From: an uncultured Aquimarina sp.
GTDB lineage: Bacteria > Bacteroidota > Bacteroidia > Flavobacteriales > Flavobacteriaceae
Direction: 5' to 3'
Assembly: GCA_947493495.1 (NCBI GenBank)
Contig: CANLRN010000037.1
Span: 1-40,102 of the forward strand
Length of the DNA stretch: 40,102 nt
The notes below the pieces were generated by a model. That model saw only the letters and a program-made list of their open reading frames with translations, ran no database searches and was not told the origin of the DNA. A program made the translations under genes and the position numbers. Positions 9,555 to 18,153 of this stretch are shown here, piece after piece; positions within the stretch are counted from its first letter, which is position 1, and every line of letters begins with the position of its first letter.

Positions 9555-11666
9555 ATGCATAGCACTTTATCCAAAACTCTAAAATATTTATTTTTTATTT
9601 ACTTTTTTTCAATTATCTCTCCAGCATTGAGTCAACAAAATCAAGAAACTCTGTTGCTTTTTGATTTTGAAAAAGAAATGAAAGAAAAATCTATAACAAC
9701 TAAAAATGCTGTATACGAAATCATTAAAGTTAAAGGAGACCAAAAGCTTAAAATAGAGACTACAACTCCAATAAACACTCCTGGTATAAAATTGTACAGA
9801 ACCGAAAACAACCTCTGGAATCTTACTGATTACCACCAAGTATTAGCAGATGTCTCTAATCTAAGTGAGAAAGACCTGCAGGTCGAAATGTTTGTAGGTA
9901 ATGATCCTGATGGGTTGATACGCTGGTATTGCTCTGATTATGTAGACTTAGAACCAGGTGAAACTAAAACGATTACAGTAAATTTATCATGGACTCCTTG
10001 GGTTTTCTCACCACAACCAGAAGTAGTAGGGATGCGTGGAGTTCCTGGAATCATAAAAACTGATCTTGAAGCTATAGGTGAATTACAATTTAATACTAGA
10101 TATGCAACTACTAATAGTGCTTTTGCGGTAGATAATATAATAGCCAAAGGAAAAACACCTGTAAAAGACCCTAAAGGTTTTTTCCCTTTCGTAGATGAAT
10201 TTGGACAATATAAGCATAGAGACTGGATTGATAAAATACACAGTGACCAAGAATTAAAACACAAAGACTCCTTAGAATTAGTAGAATTACAACAAAAAGC
10301 TAGCCCATTAAACCGAAATAAATATGGCGGATGGACCAAAGGGCCAAAATTAAAAGCTACAGGTTTTTTTAGAACTGAAAAAAATAATGACAAATGGTGG
10401 ATGGTAGATCCAGAAGGATATTTATTCTGGACAGCGGGACTAAACTGCGTATCTTCAGAATCTGCAACTACCGGGGTGGAACACAGAGAGCATTATTTTG
10501 AAAAATTACCGGAGGTTGATCATAAAAATTTCAAAGATTTCTATGAGAAAAGTGAATGGGCTACTCACGGTTTTTATAAAGGCAAAACCCCTTACAACAC
10601 CTATAATTTCTATGAATCTAATTTATACAGAAAATATGGTGATGATTGGCTAACTGCACATAGAAATCGAACACACAAGAGATTTAGAAGTTGGGGAATC
10701 AACACTATTGGATTTGTTTCTGATGAAGGTGCAATAGCTCAAAAGAAGACTCCATACACTGGTTCTGTATGGATAACTGGAACTCCAAAAATAGAAGGGT
10801 CTAGTGGATTTTGGGGGAAGTATCACGATGTATTCGATCCAGGTTTTAGAGCTGCCGTAAGAGCCTCTGTAGAAAGACAAAAAACTGGGGCTGGAGACCC
10901 TTGGTGTATTGGTTTTTTTGTGGATAACGAACTCTCTTGGGGGACTATTGGATCTTTATCTATAGGCGCATTAAAAAGTCCTGCTACACAACCCGCAAAA
11001 ATAGAGTTTATAAATGATCTAAAACTCAAGTATAAATCTATCACTGCACTAAATAAAGTATGGAAAACAAATCATTCTTCTTGGGATCAATTGCTTACCA
11101 CTACAGAAACACCAGATGAGAACCATGCTAAAGAAGATCTGGCAGTATTCTATGAAAAAATAGCAACAACTTATTTCAAAATTATTAATGAAGAATTAAA
11201 AAGAGTTGCCCCGCATCAAAACTATCTTGGTTGTCGATTTGCTTGGGCTAATAATGACATTACTATCAAAGCTGCTGCCAAACATTGTGATATCATTAGT
11301 TTCAATAAATATGAGAACAGTGTTAGAGATGTATCCTTACCGCAAGGAGTTGATAAACCAATTATGATTAGTGAGTTCCATTTTGGAGCTTTGGACAGAG
11401 GATTGGCTCACCCTGGTGTTAAAGTTGCTAGCAATCAAGAGGAACGAGCTCTTGCTTATCAGCATTACGTTCAGGGAGCTTTACAAAATAAATTGATTGT
11501 TGGAGCGCATTGGTTTCAATATATAGATGAAGCATTTACAGGACGGGGAGACGGAGAAAACTATAATGTTGGTTTTATAGATGTTGGTGATACTCCGTAT
11601 AAGGAACTGATCGCTAAAGTAAGAGAAACGCTTTATCCTATGTATGAATATAGAAATAAACAGTAG
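9555..11666 (+). CDS. Glycoside hydrolase family 50 beta-agarase
   Basis: The 703-residue protein has a signal peptide (1 to about 26, ending SPALSQ), an N-terminal beta-sandwich or carbohydrate-binding-like region (about 30-200) and a C-terminal (beta/alpha)8 GH50 domain (about 260-700). The likely catalytic pair is Glu459 in GFFVDNELSWG and Glu607 in MISEFHFGALDRG, which match the acid/base and nucleophile positions of GH50 agarases. Known members cut agarose or neoagaro-oligosaccharides, several releasing neoagarobiose. There is no lipoprotein cysteine and no T9SS sorting domain, so a periplasmic location, or release by another route, is inferred. No SusC/SusD pair or other agar genes lie nearby, so it stands alone here. 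The exact substrate (agarose, porphyran or other) is not fixed by sequence reading. Confidence 0.9.
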   Translation: MHSTLSKTLKYLFFIYFFSIISPALSQQNQETLLLFDFEKEMKEKSITTKNAVYEIIKVKGDQKLKIETTTPINTPGIKLYRTENNLWNLTDYHQVLADVSNLSEKDLQVEMFVGNDPDGLIRWYCSDYVDLEPGETKTITVNLSWTPWVFSPQPEVVGMRGVPGIIKTDLEAIGELQFNTRYATTNSAFAVDNIIAKGKTPVKDPKGFFPFVDEFGQYKHRDWIDKIHSDQELKHKDSLELVELQQKASPLNRNKYGGWTKGPKLKATGFFRTEKNNDKWWMVDPEGYLFWTAGLNCVSSESATTGVEHREHYFEKLPEVDHKNFKDFYEKSEWATHGFYKGKTPYNTYNFYESNLYRKYGDDWLTAHRNRTHKRFRSWGINTIGFVSDEGAIAQKKTPYTGSVWITGTPKIEGSSGFWGKYHDVFDPGFRAAVRASVERQKTGAGDPWCIGFFVDNELSWGTIGSLSIGALKSPATQPAKIEFINDLKLKYKSITALNKVWKTNHSSWDQLLTTTETPDENHAKEDLAVFYEKIATTYFKIINEELKRVAPHQNYLGCRFAWANNDITIKAAAKHCDIISFNKYENSVRDVSLPQGVDKPIMISEFHFGALDRGLAHPGVKVASNQEERALAYQHYVQGALQNKLIVGAHWFQYIDEAFTGRGDGENYNVGFIDVGDTPYKELIAKVRETLYPMYEYRNKQ

Positions 11667-11947
11667 AAAACAAGAAATCATCAAAAACTACTATGGTTTA
11701 AAACTGACTAAAGTGAGCTGTATAATTGAGTACTTATGTTATTAGTTTATCACCAACAATCAACTAATCCCTAAAAACCTTAAAAATTCATCCAATTAAG
11801 ATCCTATTGAATACAGAACTAAATCAATAGTAAATAACATCAATATTCAAGGCAAAAACTATTGTTAAATTTCTGTCAATGAAGCTATTATTTTTTTATA
11901 TTAGCACGAATTGATATGCGTGATATGTTAACTATTTAAATTGTAAT

Positions 11948-12334
11948 ATGGTTCAACAAATAACCAGAGGCATCAAAATTTCGGTGGATACCACCTTTGA
12001 GGGTACGTTCTTTAAGAACTATACCATTCATTTTGCATTTGGATACCGTATCACTATAGAAAATCAAAGTGAAGATTCTGTACAACTTACCTCCCGATAT
12101 TGGGATATAAAAGATGCCCTTAATAATGATGAAGTTGTAGAAGGAGAAGGAGTTATAGGCAAAAAACCTGTACTAAAACCTGGAGAGTCGCATACCTACA
12201 ATAGTGGTTGCCTCTTAAATTCTCCTTTTGGAGCTATGAAAGGGCATTATAATATGGTCAACTTTACATCTACTAGAAAATTCAAAGTGATCATTCCTAG
12301 TTTTAAGCTTAGTGCTCCTTTTGCTCTAAATTAA
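11948..12334 (+). CDS. apaG: ApaG-domain protein
   Basis: This 128-residue protein is a whole-length ApaG (DUF525) family member, a single immunoglobulin-like beta domain. Conserved stretches are FAFGYRITIENQSEDSVQL (residues 29-47), SRYWDI, VVEGEGVIGKKPVLKPGE and the late GAMKGHYNM. ApaG was named for effects on cobalt resistance and Ap4A levels in enterobacteria. The biochemical role is unsettled. The start is the only good in-frame ATG near the family N-terminus. Its 3' end overlaps the convergent DUF6695-like gene by 26 bases. Confidence 0.93.
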   Translation: MVQQITRGIKISVDTTFEGTFFKNYTIHFAFGYRITIENQSEDSVQLTSRYWDIKDALNNDEVVEGEGVIGKKPVLKPGESHTYNSGCLLNSPFGAMKGHYNMVNFTSTRKFKVIIPSFKLSAPFALN

Positions 12335-13316
12335 TTCTCTTTATAAGATCAAATTTTAGTGTTCTACCCTGCTGTTTGATATGGCAATATTTGCAATGAG
12401 AATCATACACAAATTCATATTTTTCTGTAAGATCAAATTCTTGATCAGTACTAAATAAACCTCTGAAATCTTCTGTGCCATATTCGGTATATCTACTAAT
12501 CTCGACTGTAGCATTCTTTTGCGTTTTTTTTAGCATAAAATAAGCCCCGCTACCTATACCTTCTAGAAAATGAGCTTCTTTTAAATGATCTGGTATTTCG
12601 GTAGGTTTTTCTTTTAGAGGAGGAAATTTTTTATCAAAATAATTGGTGAGGTTTTCTATAAAAACAGAATTCGGGTATTCTATCAAAACTCCGTCTTCTA
12701 CCTGATATATCTTATTATTCATTGATCCTTTTTCTACATTACCTAAGGGGCTTGGAGTAAATAGTTTATTGCGTAATAAAGGGGTTCTAATTTTAGGATT
12801 GTCAGTACTTGCCAGGATGGTATCTGTGACTATTCTAGAACAATTACTGCCTTCTTTTCTGAAAGTAGAATATGGGATACTGCCTCTATCTTGTATCTCT
12901 AAAACATATTTTTTTGCTTTATCATAAAATATATAATCACATACCGATGCTACTAAGCGACCGTCTCCATGCGTTTTTTCTGGATGCGCTTCTAACCATA
13001 ACAAAAACTGATCTATATTTTCTAATTTCCCCTCTGGTGTGAAAGAAGCTATAAAAGGAATTTTTAACTCTACATCTGTAATAGCACTGCGCACTCTTCC
13101 TTTTCCTTCTGGGGTAATATACCTACCGAAATCATAGTACTCTGCTATGCCTGTTTTATTCTCTATCAGTACAAAAGCAGCATGACCAGCCTTTATAATT
13201 CCTCCTTTTCCTAAACCAAAAAATTGCAGTAAACTTGTCGAATTTTTCTCATCAGAAAATCGAACAAAAGTATCAGGAAATGCTAAGGAAATTATTTTAC
13301 CCGTGTAATGCTTCAC
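12309..13316 (-). CDS. DUF6695-like protein, possible permuted papain-fold hydrolase
   Basis: The 335 residues resemble the flavobacterial DUF6695 family, recalled from the pattern AGHAAFVLIENKTG, YYDFGRYITPEGKGRVR and THGDGRLVASVCD. No signal peptide is visible. His45 (in AGHAA) followed far downstream by Cys159 (in GSNCSRIVTDT) has the His-before-Cys order of circularly permuted papain-like (YiiX/LRAT/NlpC-type) enzymes, and GR(Y)ITPEGKGRV resembles the segment near their active site. This is inference. The C-terminal part (about 250-335) is beta-rich and includes a CKYC-like pair. It lies 62 bases after the NRDE-family gene on the same strand, so the two may form an operon, and it overlaps apaG by 26 bases tail to tail. 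Confidence 0.7.
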   Translation of the reverse strand: MKHYTGKIISLAFPDTFVRFSDEKNSTSLLQFFGLGKGGIIKAGHAAFVLIENKTGIAEYYDFGRYITPEGKGRVRSAITDVELKIPFIASFTPEGKLENIDQFLLWLEAHPEKTHGDGRLVASVCDYIFYDKAKKYVLEIQDRGSIPYSTFRKEGSNCSRIVTDTILASTDNPKIRTPLLRNKLFTPSPLGNVEKGSMNNKIYQVEDGVLIEYPNSVFIENLTNYFDKKFPPLKEKPTEIPDHLKEAHFLEGIGSGAYFMLKKTQKNATVEISRYTEYGTEDFRGLFSTDQEFDLTEKYEFVYDSHCKYCHIKQQGRTLKFDLIKRINLEQKEH

Positions 13317-13378
13317 ACGACTTATTTTTTTTGGTTAACAACTATGTTTATATAAACTACACTATTCAAAAAAAATTA

Positions 13379-14095
13379 TCAAACAGTAATACCTTCAAAA
13401 ACAACTGTATGTACATTAGTCTTCTGAAGATTTTCATAACGCATAGAGAGCTCTTCTTCATTTTTAACAATCTGTGTAATACTTCTTGTTTTTAAAGCGC
13501 CTCTATCTATTTGTAGATCAATATCTTTATTGTCTTCGCCTGCATTTTTATGAAAATCTAATAATAAGTTACGAGTCAATAAATTTTCTTGTTTAAAAGA
13601 ATCAAACCATTTTTCTCTTTTTAGTTTCATTTCTTTTGTATACAACGTAGAAGATGACCAAATATGAGTATCTTTTTCTAATTCACGTATATATTTTTCT
13701 TTTCCTGTCCATACCAATTCATAAAAAACCAAGTCTGATTGCCAATTAGCAGCTACTATGGTAAATGGTTCAATTCCTTTATAATTATAAGACGATATAG
13801 CTTCTAGCAAATTATCAGCTCCTAATAAGTCTTTAACCACTACTCCCCTACTCTGTCTATAAGAAGTGAGTCTTTCATGAATTTCGAAACCCCCATTCAG
13901 TAAACAAATCATAGTGTTTTTATCACTTACTCCAATCCAAGTCCCTCCAGCTACAGCATCTTTAGGGAACAACATTCTGGTGTTATTGATCTGATAAAAT
14001 TCAGGTAATAATGTTTTTCTATTGATAGCTTCATCACGATTAGAAGTTAATATAAAACTATTTTCCTGCGTTGGAATTAATGTAACTGTACACAT
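13379..14095 (-). CDS. NRDE family protein (TANGO2-like)
   Basis: A start at 14095 gives 238 residues beginning MCTVTLIP, the N-terminus of the NRDE/TANGO2 family, in which Cys2 is the likely N-terminal nucleophile once Met is removed. The family's name motif SNRDE follows within the first 20 residues. Then come GGTWIGV and the family's LLNGG. The frame stays open upstream to 14185, but those residues do not look like the family and would bury Cys2, so the shorter start is chosen. The eukaryotic relative has been linked to haem or lipid handling and Golgi organisation. The bacterial role is unknown. A divergent pruA lies 166 bp away, and the DUF6695-like gene follows. Confidence 0.85.
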   Translation of the reverse strand: MCTVTLIPTQENSFILTSNRDEAINRKTLLPEFYQINNTRMLFPKDAVAGGTWIGVSDKNTMICLLNGGFEIHERLTSYRQSRGVVVKDLLGADNLLEAISSYNYKGIEPFTIVAANWQSDLVFYELVWTGKEKYIRELEKDTHIWSSSTLYTKEMKLKREKWFDSFKQENLLTRNLLLDFHKNAGEDNKDIDLQIDRGALKTRSITQIVKNEEELSMRYENLQKTNVHTVVFEGITV

Positions 14096-14175
14096 AGGTT
14101 TTTGGGTCGGGTAAATTTTGTACAACTTACAAAAAAAATCACACTCTACATCATGTTTACAAAAGGTTAAAATAA

Positions 14176-14204
14176 TTTTCGACATACATAATTTTCTATC
14201 TTTG
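14176..14204 (+). promoter_or_regulatory. Likely pruA promoter
   Basis: TATCTTTG (14197-14204) is an exact match to the Bacteroidetes -7 box TAnnTTTG. TTTTC at 14176-14180 is a plausible -33 element, 16 bases upstream. This predicts a leader of about 50 bases before the pruA ATG at 14262. It also supports that start over the longer open frame, whose first codon (14118) would lie upstream of the promoter. Confidence 0.55.
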
Positions 14205-14261
14205 TCGATAATAATTATTTATATTCTTTACGAATCAATATTAATATACAATCCAAAAATT

Positions 14262-15890
14262 ATGGGAAAAGGTTTTTTTCAAGTTCCTACAGCTATTAAT
14301 GAACCAGTAAAATCATATGCACCTGGTAGTGAAGAAAGAGAAGAAGTTCTGGCTACATATAAATCGATGTATACTTCATCTATCGATGTTCCACTCTATA
14401 TTGATGGAAAAGAAATAAGAACAAATGATACGGAGACTATGTCTCCACCACACGATCATAAGCATATTTTAGGAACCTACCATAAGGCAGAAAAAAAACA
14501 CGTAGTTCAGGCTATCGCTACTGCATTAGAGGCACGTAAAAAATGGGCTGATTTAGCTTGGGAACAGCGTGCTGCAATCTTCCTGAAAGCGGCAGAATTA
14601 ATTGCAGGACCATATAGAGCAAAGATCAATGCTGCAACTATGTTAGCTCAATCAAAGAATATTTTTCAGGCAGAAATTGATGCTGCTTGCGAGTTTATTG
14701 ATTTTTTGAGATTCAATGTAGAATTCATGACTCAGATCTATGAAGAGCAACCTGATTCTACCTCTGGATCTTGGAATCGATTAGAATACAGACCTTTAGA
14801 AGGGTTTGTGTATGCCATTACACCATTTAATTTTACAGCCATTTCAGGAAACCTTCCTGCTAGTGCTGCTTTAATGGGAAATACGGTAGTTTGGAAACCT
14901 AGTGATAGTCAGATTTTTTCTGCAAAAATTATTATAGATATCTTTAAAGAAGCTGGTGTGCCTGATGGAGTCATTAATGTAGTATATGGCGATCCTGTTA
15001 TGATTACCGATACAGTATTAGCTAGTCCAGATTTTTCTGGAATTCACTTTACTGGAAGCACACATGTGTTTAAAGATATTTGGTCTAAAATTGGAACTAA
15101 TATTCATAACTATAAGACCTATCCAAGAATCGTAGGAGAAACAGGAGGAAAAGATTTTATTATTGCGCACCCAAGTGCTAACCCAAAACAGGTAGCTACA
15201 GGAATTTCTAGAGGTGCTTTCGAATTTCAGGGACAAAAATGTAGTGCAGCCTCCAGAGCATATATCCCAAAAAGTCTATGGCCTGAAGTGGAAAAACATG
15301 TAAAAGAAGACATCAAATCTTTTAAAATGGGATCTCCTGAAGATATGCGTAATTTTATTACTGCTGTGATCCATGAAGGTTCGTTTGATAAGATTTCCAG
15401 TTATATTGATCAAGCTAAAAAAGATAAGAATGCTACTATTATTGCTGGTGGAGGGCACGATAAATCCAAAGGATATTTTATCGAACCTACGGTAATATTA
15501 GCTAATGATCCAAAATACACTACAATGTGTACAGAGCTTTTTGGACCAGTTATTACGATTTATGTATACGATGACAACAAATGGTCAGAAACATTAGCAC
15601 TGGTAGATCAAACTAGTGAATATGCACTAACGGGAGCTATTTTTTCTACTGATAGATATGCTGCCGCAGAAGCAACCAAGGCATTAGAAAATGCCGCAGG
15701 TAATTTTTATATTAACGATAAGCCTACTGGAGCAGTGGTAGGACAACAACCTTTTGGTGGTGCTAGAGGATCTGGTACCAATGATAAAGCAGGATCTTAT
15801 CTTAACTTATTACGTTGGGTATCTCCACGTACTATCAAAGAGACTTTTGTAACACCCATAGATTATAGATACCCTTTCTTAGGGGAATAG
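14262..15890 (+). CDS. pruA: L-glutamate gamma-semialdehyde (1-pyrroline-5-carboxylate) dehydrogenase
   Basis: The 542-residue enzyme oxidises glutamate semialdehyde, formed from proline by proline dehydrogenase, to glutamate with NAD+. Aldehyde dehydrogenase landmarks are present: PFNFTAISGNLPASAALMGN (188-207), VGETGGKDF with Glu293, and FEFQGQKCSAASR with the catalytic Cys327. The start MGKGFFQVP is typical of the family. The frame extends upstream to 14118, but those 48 residues are hydrophobic noise upstream of the predicted promoter. This is the monofunctional form: no proline dehydrogenase domain is fused, and no putA-like gene lies in the window. A terminator follows. Confidence 0.96.
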   Translation: MGKGFFQVPTAINEPVKSYAPGSEEREEVLATYKSMYTSSIDVPLYIDGKEIRTNDTETMSPPHDHKHILGTYHKAEKKHVVQAIATALEARKKWADLAWEQRAAIFLKAAELIAGPYRAKINAATMLAQSKNIFQAEIDAACEFIDFLRFNVEFMTQIYEEQPDSTSGSWNRLEYRPLEGFVYAITPFNFTAISGNLPASAALMGNTVVWKPSDSQIFSAKIIIDIFKEAGVPDGVINVVYGDPVMITDTVLASPDFSGIHFTGSTHVFKDIWSKIGTNIHNYKTYPRIVGETGGKDFIIAHPSANPKQVATGISRGAFEFQGQKCSAASRAYIPKSLWPEVEKHVKEDIKSFKMGSPEDMRNFITAVIHEGSFDKISSYIDQAKKDKNATIIAGGGHDKSKGYFIEPTVILANDPKYTTMCTELFGPVITIYVYDDNKWSETLALVDQTSEYALTGAIFSTDRYAAAEATKALENAAGNFYINDKPTGAVVGQQPFGGARGSGTNDKAGSYLNLLRWVSPRTIKETFVTPIDYRYPFLGE

Positions 15891-15901
15891 CAATATAATT
15901 G

Positions 15902-15929
15902 AAAAGCGCCATCATTTGGCACTTTTTTT
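15902..15929 (+). terminator. Intrinsic terminator after pruA
   Basis: A 9-bp stem with one C-A mismatch (AAAGCGCCA at 15903-15911, TGGCACTTT at 15917-15925) is followed by a run of T to 15929, directly after the pruA stop. Confidence 0.8.
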
Positions 15930-15948
15930 ACACTCATACAATCTGTAG

Positions 15949-16410
15949 ATGATTATAAGAACAGCTACCAAGAAAGATTTATCAATTCTTTTAGGATTCG
16001 AACAAAAAATAATTGAAACAGAAATTCCTATGGATCCTACTTTAAGTACTACTACTAAAATTAATTACTACGATCTATCTGAATACATAAAAGCTGATGA
16101 CACACAAGTTGTAGTTGCAGAAATAGATAAAGAAGTTGTAGCTAGTGGATATGGCCAGATCAGAGATAGAAAAGAATATTTTAAACAGTCAAAAATGGGA
16201 TATATTGGTTTTATGTATGTAAAAGATAAACACCGAGGAAAAGGTATAAGTCAACGCATAATTGAGAATTTATCTGACTGGTTTATTACCAAAGGTATTG
16301 AAGAAGTACAACTGGATGTTTACGACCAAAACCCAAGAGCTATTAGTGCTTATGAAAAAGCAGGCTTTGAAAAATATTTAGTGAGAATGCGGCTTAATTT
16401 ACACAAGTGA
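15949..16410 (+). CDS. GNAT family N-acetyltransferase
   Basis: This 153-residue protein has the GNAT fold pattern: MIIRTATKKDLSILL at the start, a central strand IGFMYVKDKHRGKGIS with the acetyl-CoA pyrophosphate-binding HRGKGI (95-100), and the C-terminal VYDQNPRAISAYEKAGFEKY (124-143). It would transfer an acetyl group from acetyl-CoA to an amine. The substrate cannot be read from the sequence. It starts 20 bases after the pruA terminator and is probably expressed separately or by readthrough. Confidence 0.88.
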   Translation: MIIRTATKKDLSILLGFEQKIIETEIPMDPTLSTTTKINYYDLSEYIKADDTQVVVAEIDKEVVASGYGQIRDRKEYFKQSKMGYIGFMYVKDKHRGKGISQRIIENLSDWFITKGIEEVQLDVYDQNPRAISAYEKAGFEKYLVRMRLNLHK

Positions 16411-16424
16411 ATTTTCTTATTTTA

Positions 16425-16595
16425 AACCCGGTTTATGCGTTAGGACTTCGTCAAGATGCTTTCAAGTGCAATAAACACTGATGTTTTCTTCATTTCAGCG
16501 TAGCATCGCTACGGTTACATTAAAAAACATAGTGAAACGGTAGTGTTTGCAGCAGTTGAAAGATGGAATAGATTTCCTAATGAATAAAACGGGTT
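16425..16595. repeat. 171-bp imperfect palindromic element
   Basis: The whole stretch folds back on itself. The outer arms AACCCG (16425-16430) and CGGGTT (16590-16595) start an alignment in which 18 of the first 22 positions pair. Further matches follow (CTTTCAA and AAACACT in both arms). The centre is a perfect hairpin, CGTAGC ATC GCTACG (16499-16513). No open frame fits. It looks like a dispersed palindromic repeat or a non-autonomous mobile element, or a structured RNA. It fills most of the 312-bp gap between the GNAT gene and the tolC-like gene, where converging transcripts meet. Confidence 0.6.
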
Positions 16596-16600
16596 AAAGT

Positions 16601-16631
16601 AAACCACTATGGCACTAAAGTCCATAGGTTT
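16601..16631. terminator. Hairpin between convergent genes, possible terminator
   Basis: AAACC-AC-TATGG (16601-16612) pairs with CCATAGGTTT (16622-16631) apart from a two-base bulge. It lies about 90 bases beyond the 3' end of the exporter operon. The T run is weak, so termination is only suggested. Confidence 0.3.
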
Positions 16632-16722
16632 CTAAATCTTACTAAAGTCAGCTACACGGATATCAGCTTTTAGCAGTTAACCATTAACTATTTTTGAGAC
16701 CAATAAGAGGTGCTTTTAAACA

Positions 16723-18144
16723 TCACAGCGATTCTCCTCTATAAAACTCTAATACTTTAACACGTAATAGATATTCATACTTGGCATTAGCAAGGTTAGT
16801 TTTTGCGTTGTCTAGATTATTTTTACTGGTGATATATGCAATAAAATTAGAGACTCCGCTATTAAATCTGATCTCATTAATACGATACGATTCTTCGAAG
16901 GCTTTTACTTGGTTTTCCAAGCTTTTATATCTGTTAAAAGCAGTTCTCATATCAAAATGAACCTGTTCAATAGCATTTTTAACGTCTTGCGCAGTTCGTT
17001 CTAATTCAATCAAAGATTCTTCAGCTTTGATTTTTTCTATAGACACATTGTTTTTTGCTCTAAATCCATTAAAAAGAGGAATGTTTACCGCTACGCCTAT
17101 AACTGTATTAAGATTATTGTCTAATTGATCTAAATATTCAATGTTTTCTCCTCTAAATTGTGTTTGATTGGTAAAAACTGGAACGTTTTCATTATTGATG
17201 GTCACAAAATCTCCTGTTTCAGTAATAGTAGAACCAATCTCTGTAAAAGTTTCTGCCACACTAGAATAATTGGTGTTTAATTGTCCGAACAATGATATTT
17301 CAGGTATATATTGGGATTTAGCTACACTAACGCCTTTTCTTGCGGCTTTTACTCTCAATTCTTTTGCTTTAAAAGTAGCAAGGTTTTGCAAGGCTTCAGT
17401 AAAAACAGTATCTGATGAAATAGCATATTCTTTAAAGTCTAATAAAATAGAGATGCGATCAACAGCTATATCATGAGTTATGTTCATAAGTCTAGAGAGA
17501 CTTAATTTTGCATTTTTTAGAGCGCTTTCCGCAGTCAAAATACTGGTTTCATCCAGTGTTTTTTGACCTTTGATATCTGCAAAATCGGCGGGATTACCAA
17601 ATTCTTCTTGATATAAATCCTCTTGTCGTTGTACTTGTTGATTCGTAGTAATCAATCTGTTTTTAGCAAGTCCAAGCACATCTTCTCTATTGAGTACCTG
17701 AAGATATGCTAAGGTTACATTTAATATGAGTGTTTGCTGTGCTTCTTCAATTTCCATTTCTGCAGCTTTTCTATTAAAACGCTGTTGCCGTATGCTATTC
17801 ATAAGGCGAAAACCATTAAATATAGTGGCATCCAGACTCAGCCTAGCATTAGAAAAAGTTAATTCTTGATTTATAAAATCATTAGTAAAAGGATCGATAC
17901 TTCGTCCATTATTCACTCCAATAGTATAGCTACCATTGAGGTTAGGTAGTATGTTTGCTTTAGCTTGTTTATGATTAATACGTTCGGTATTTGTATTTAA
18001 AATTGTAGATTTTAGGTCTAAATTATTTTTTAAAGCAATCTCAATACATTGATGTAAAGAATAGGTTTTAATACCATTTTTTTGTGAAAATCCAAGGCAA
18101 TAAAAAAGAAAAATGATGCTATATATGATTGATGTTGATGACAT
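16723..18144 (-). CDS. TolC-family outer-membrane efflux protein
   Basis: The 473-residue protein has a signal peptide (1 to about 20), then the TolC pattern: TYSLHQCIEIALKNNLDL at the start of the mature region, LNGSYTIGVNNGRS, long helical stretches rich in Asn, Gln, Ala and Glu, and a second repeat with IPLFNGFRAKN in the C-terminal half. Such proteins form the trimeric outer-membrane channel of tripartite exporters. It is the last gene of the exporter operon, 9 bases after the second ATPase gene, so it should serve the MacA/MacB-like components encoded upstream. The substrate is unknown. Confidence 0.9.
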   Translation of the reverse strand: MSSTSIIYSIIFLFYCLGFSQKNGIKTYSLHQCIEIALKNNLDLKSTILNTNTERINHKQAKANILPNLNGSYTIGVNNGRSIDPFTNDFINQELTFSNARLSLDATIFNGFRLMNSIRQQRFNRKAAEMEIEEAQQTLILNVTLAYLQVLNREDVLGLAKNRLITTNQQVQRQEDLYQEEFGNPADFADIKGQKTLDETSILTAESALKNAKLSLSRLMNITHDIAVDRISILLDFKEYAISSDTVFTEALQNLATFKAKELRVKAARKGVSVAKSQYIPEISLFGQLNTNYSSVAETFTEIGSTITETGDFVTINNENVPVFTNQTQFRGENIEYLDQLDNNLNTVIGVAVNIPLFNGFRAKNNVSIEKIKAEESLIELERTAQDVKNAIEQVHFDMRTAFNRYKSLENQVKAFEESYRINEIRFNSGVSNFIAYITSKNNLDNAKTNLANAKYEYLLRVKVLEFYRGESL

Positions 18145-18153
18145 TTTGTTAGA

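Noticed and set aside
9938..10393. 151-residue open frame on the minus strand within the agarase gene
   Set aside because: It is antisense to a clear GH50 domain, with no recognisable motif or promoter of its own.
14096..14185. Longer N-terminus for the NRDE-family gene
   Set aside because: The extra 30 residues are unlike the family and would bury the conserved Met-Cys start. ATG at 14095 gives the expected N-terminus.
14118..14261. Longer N-terminus for pruA
   Set aside because: The 48 extra residues are not enzyme-like and lie largely upstream of a perfect -7 box at 14197-14204, so the ATG at 14262 is preferred.
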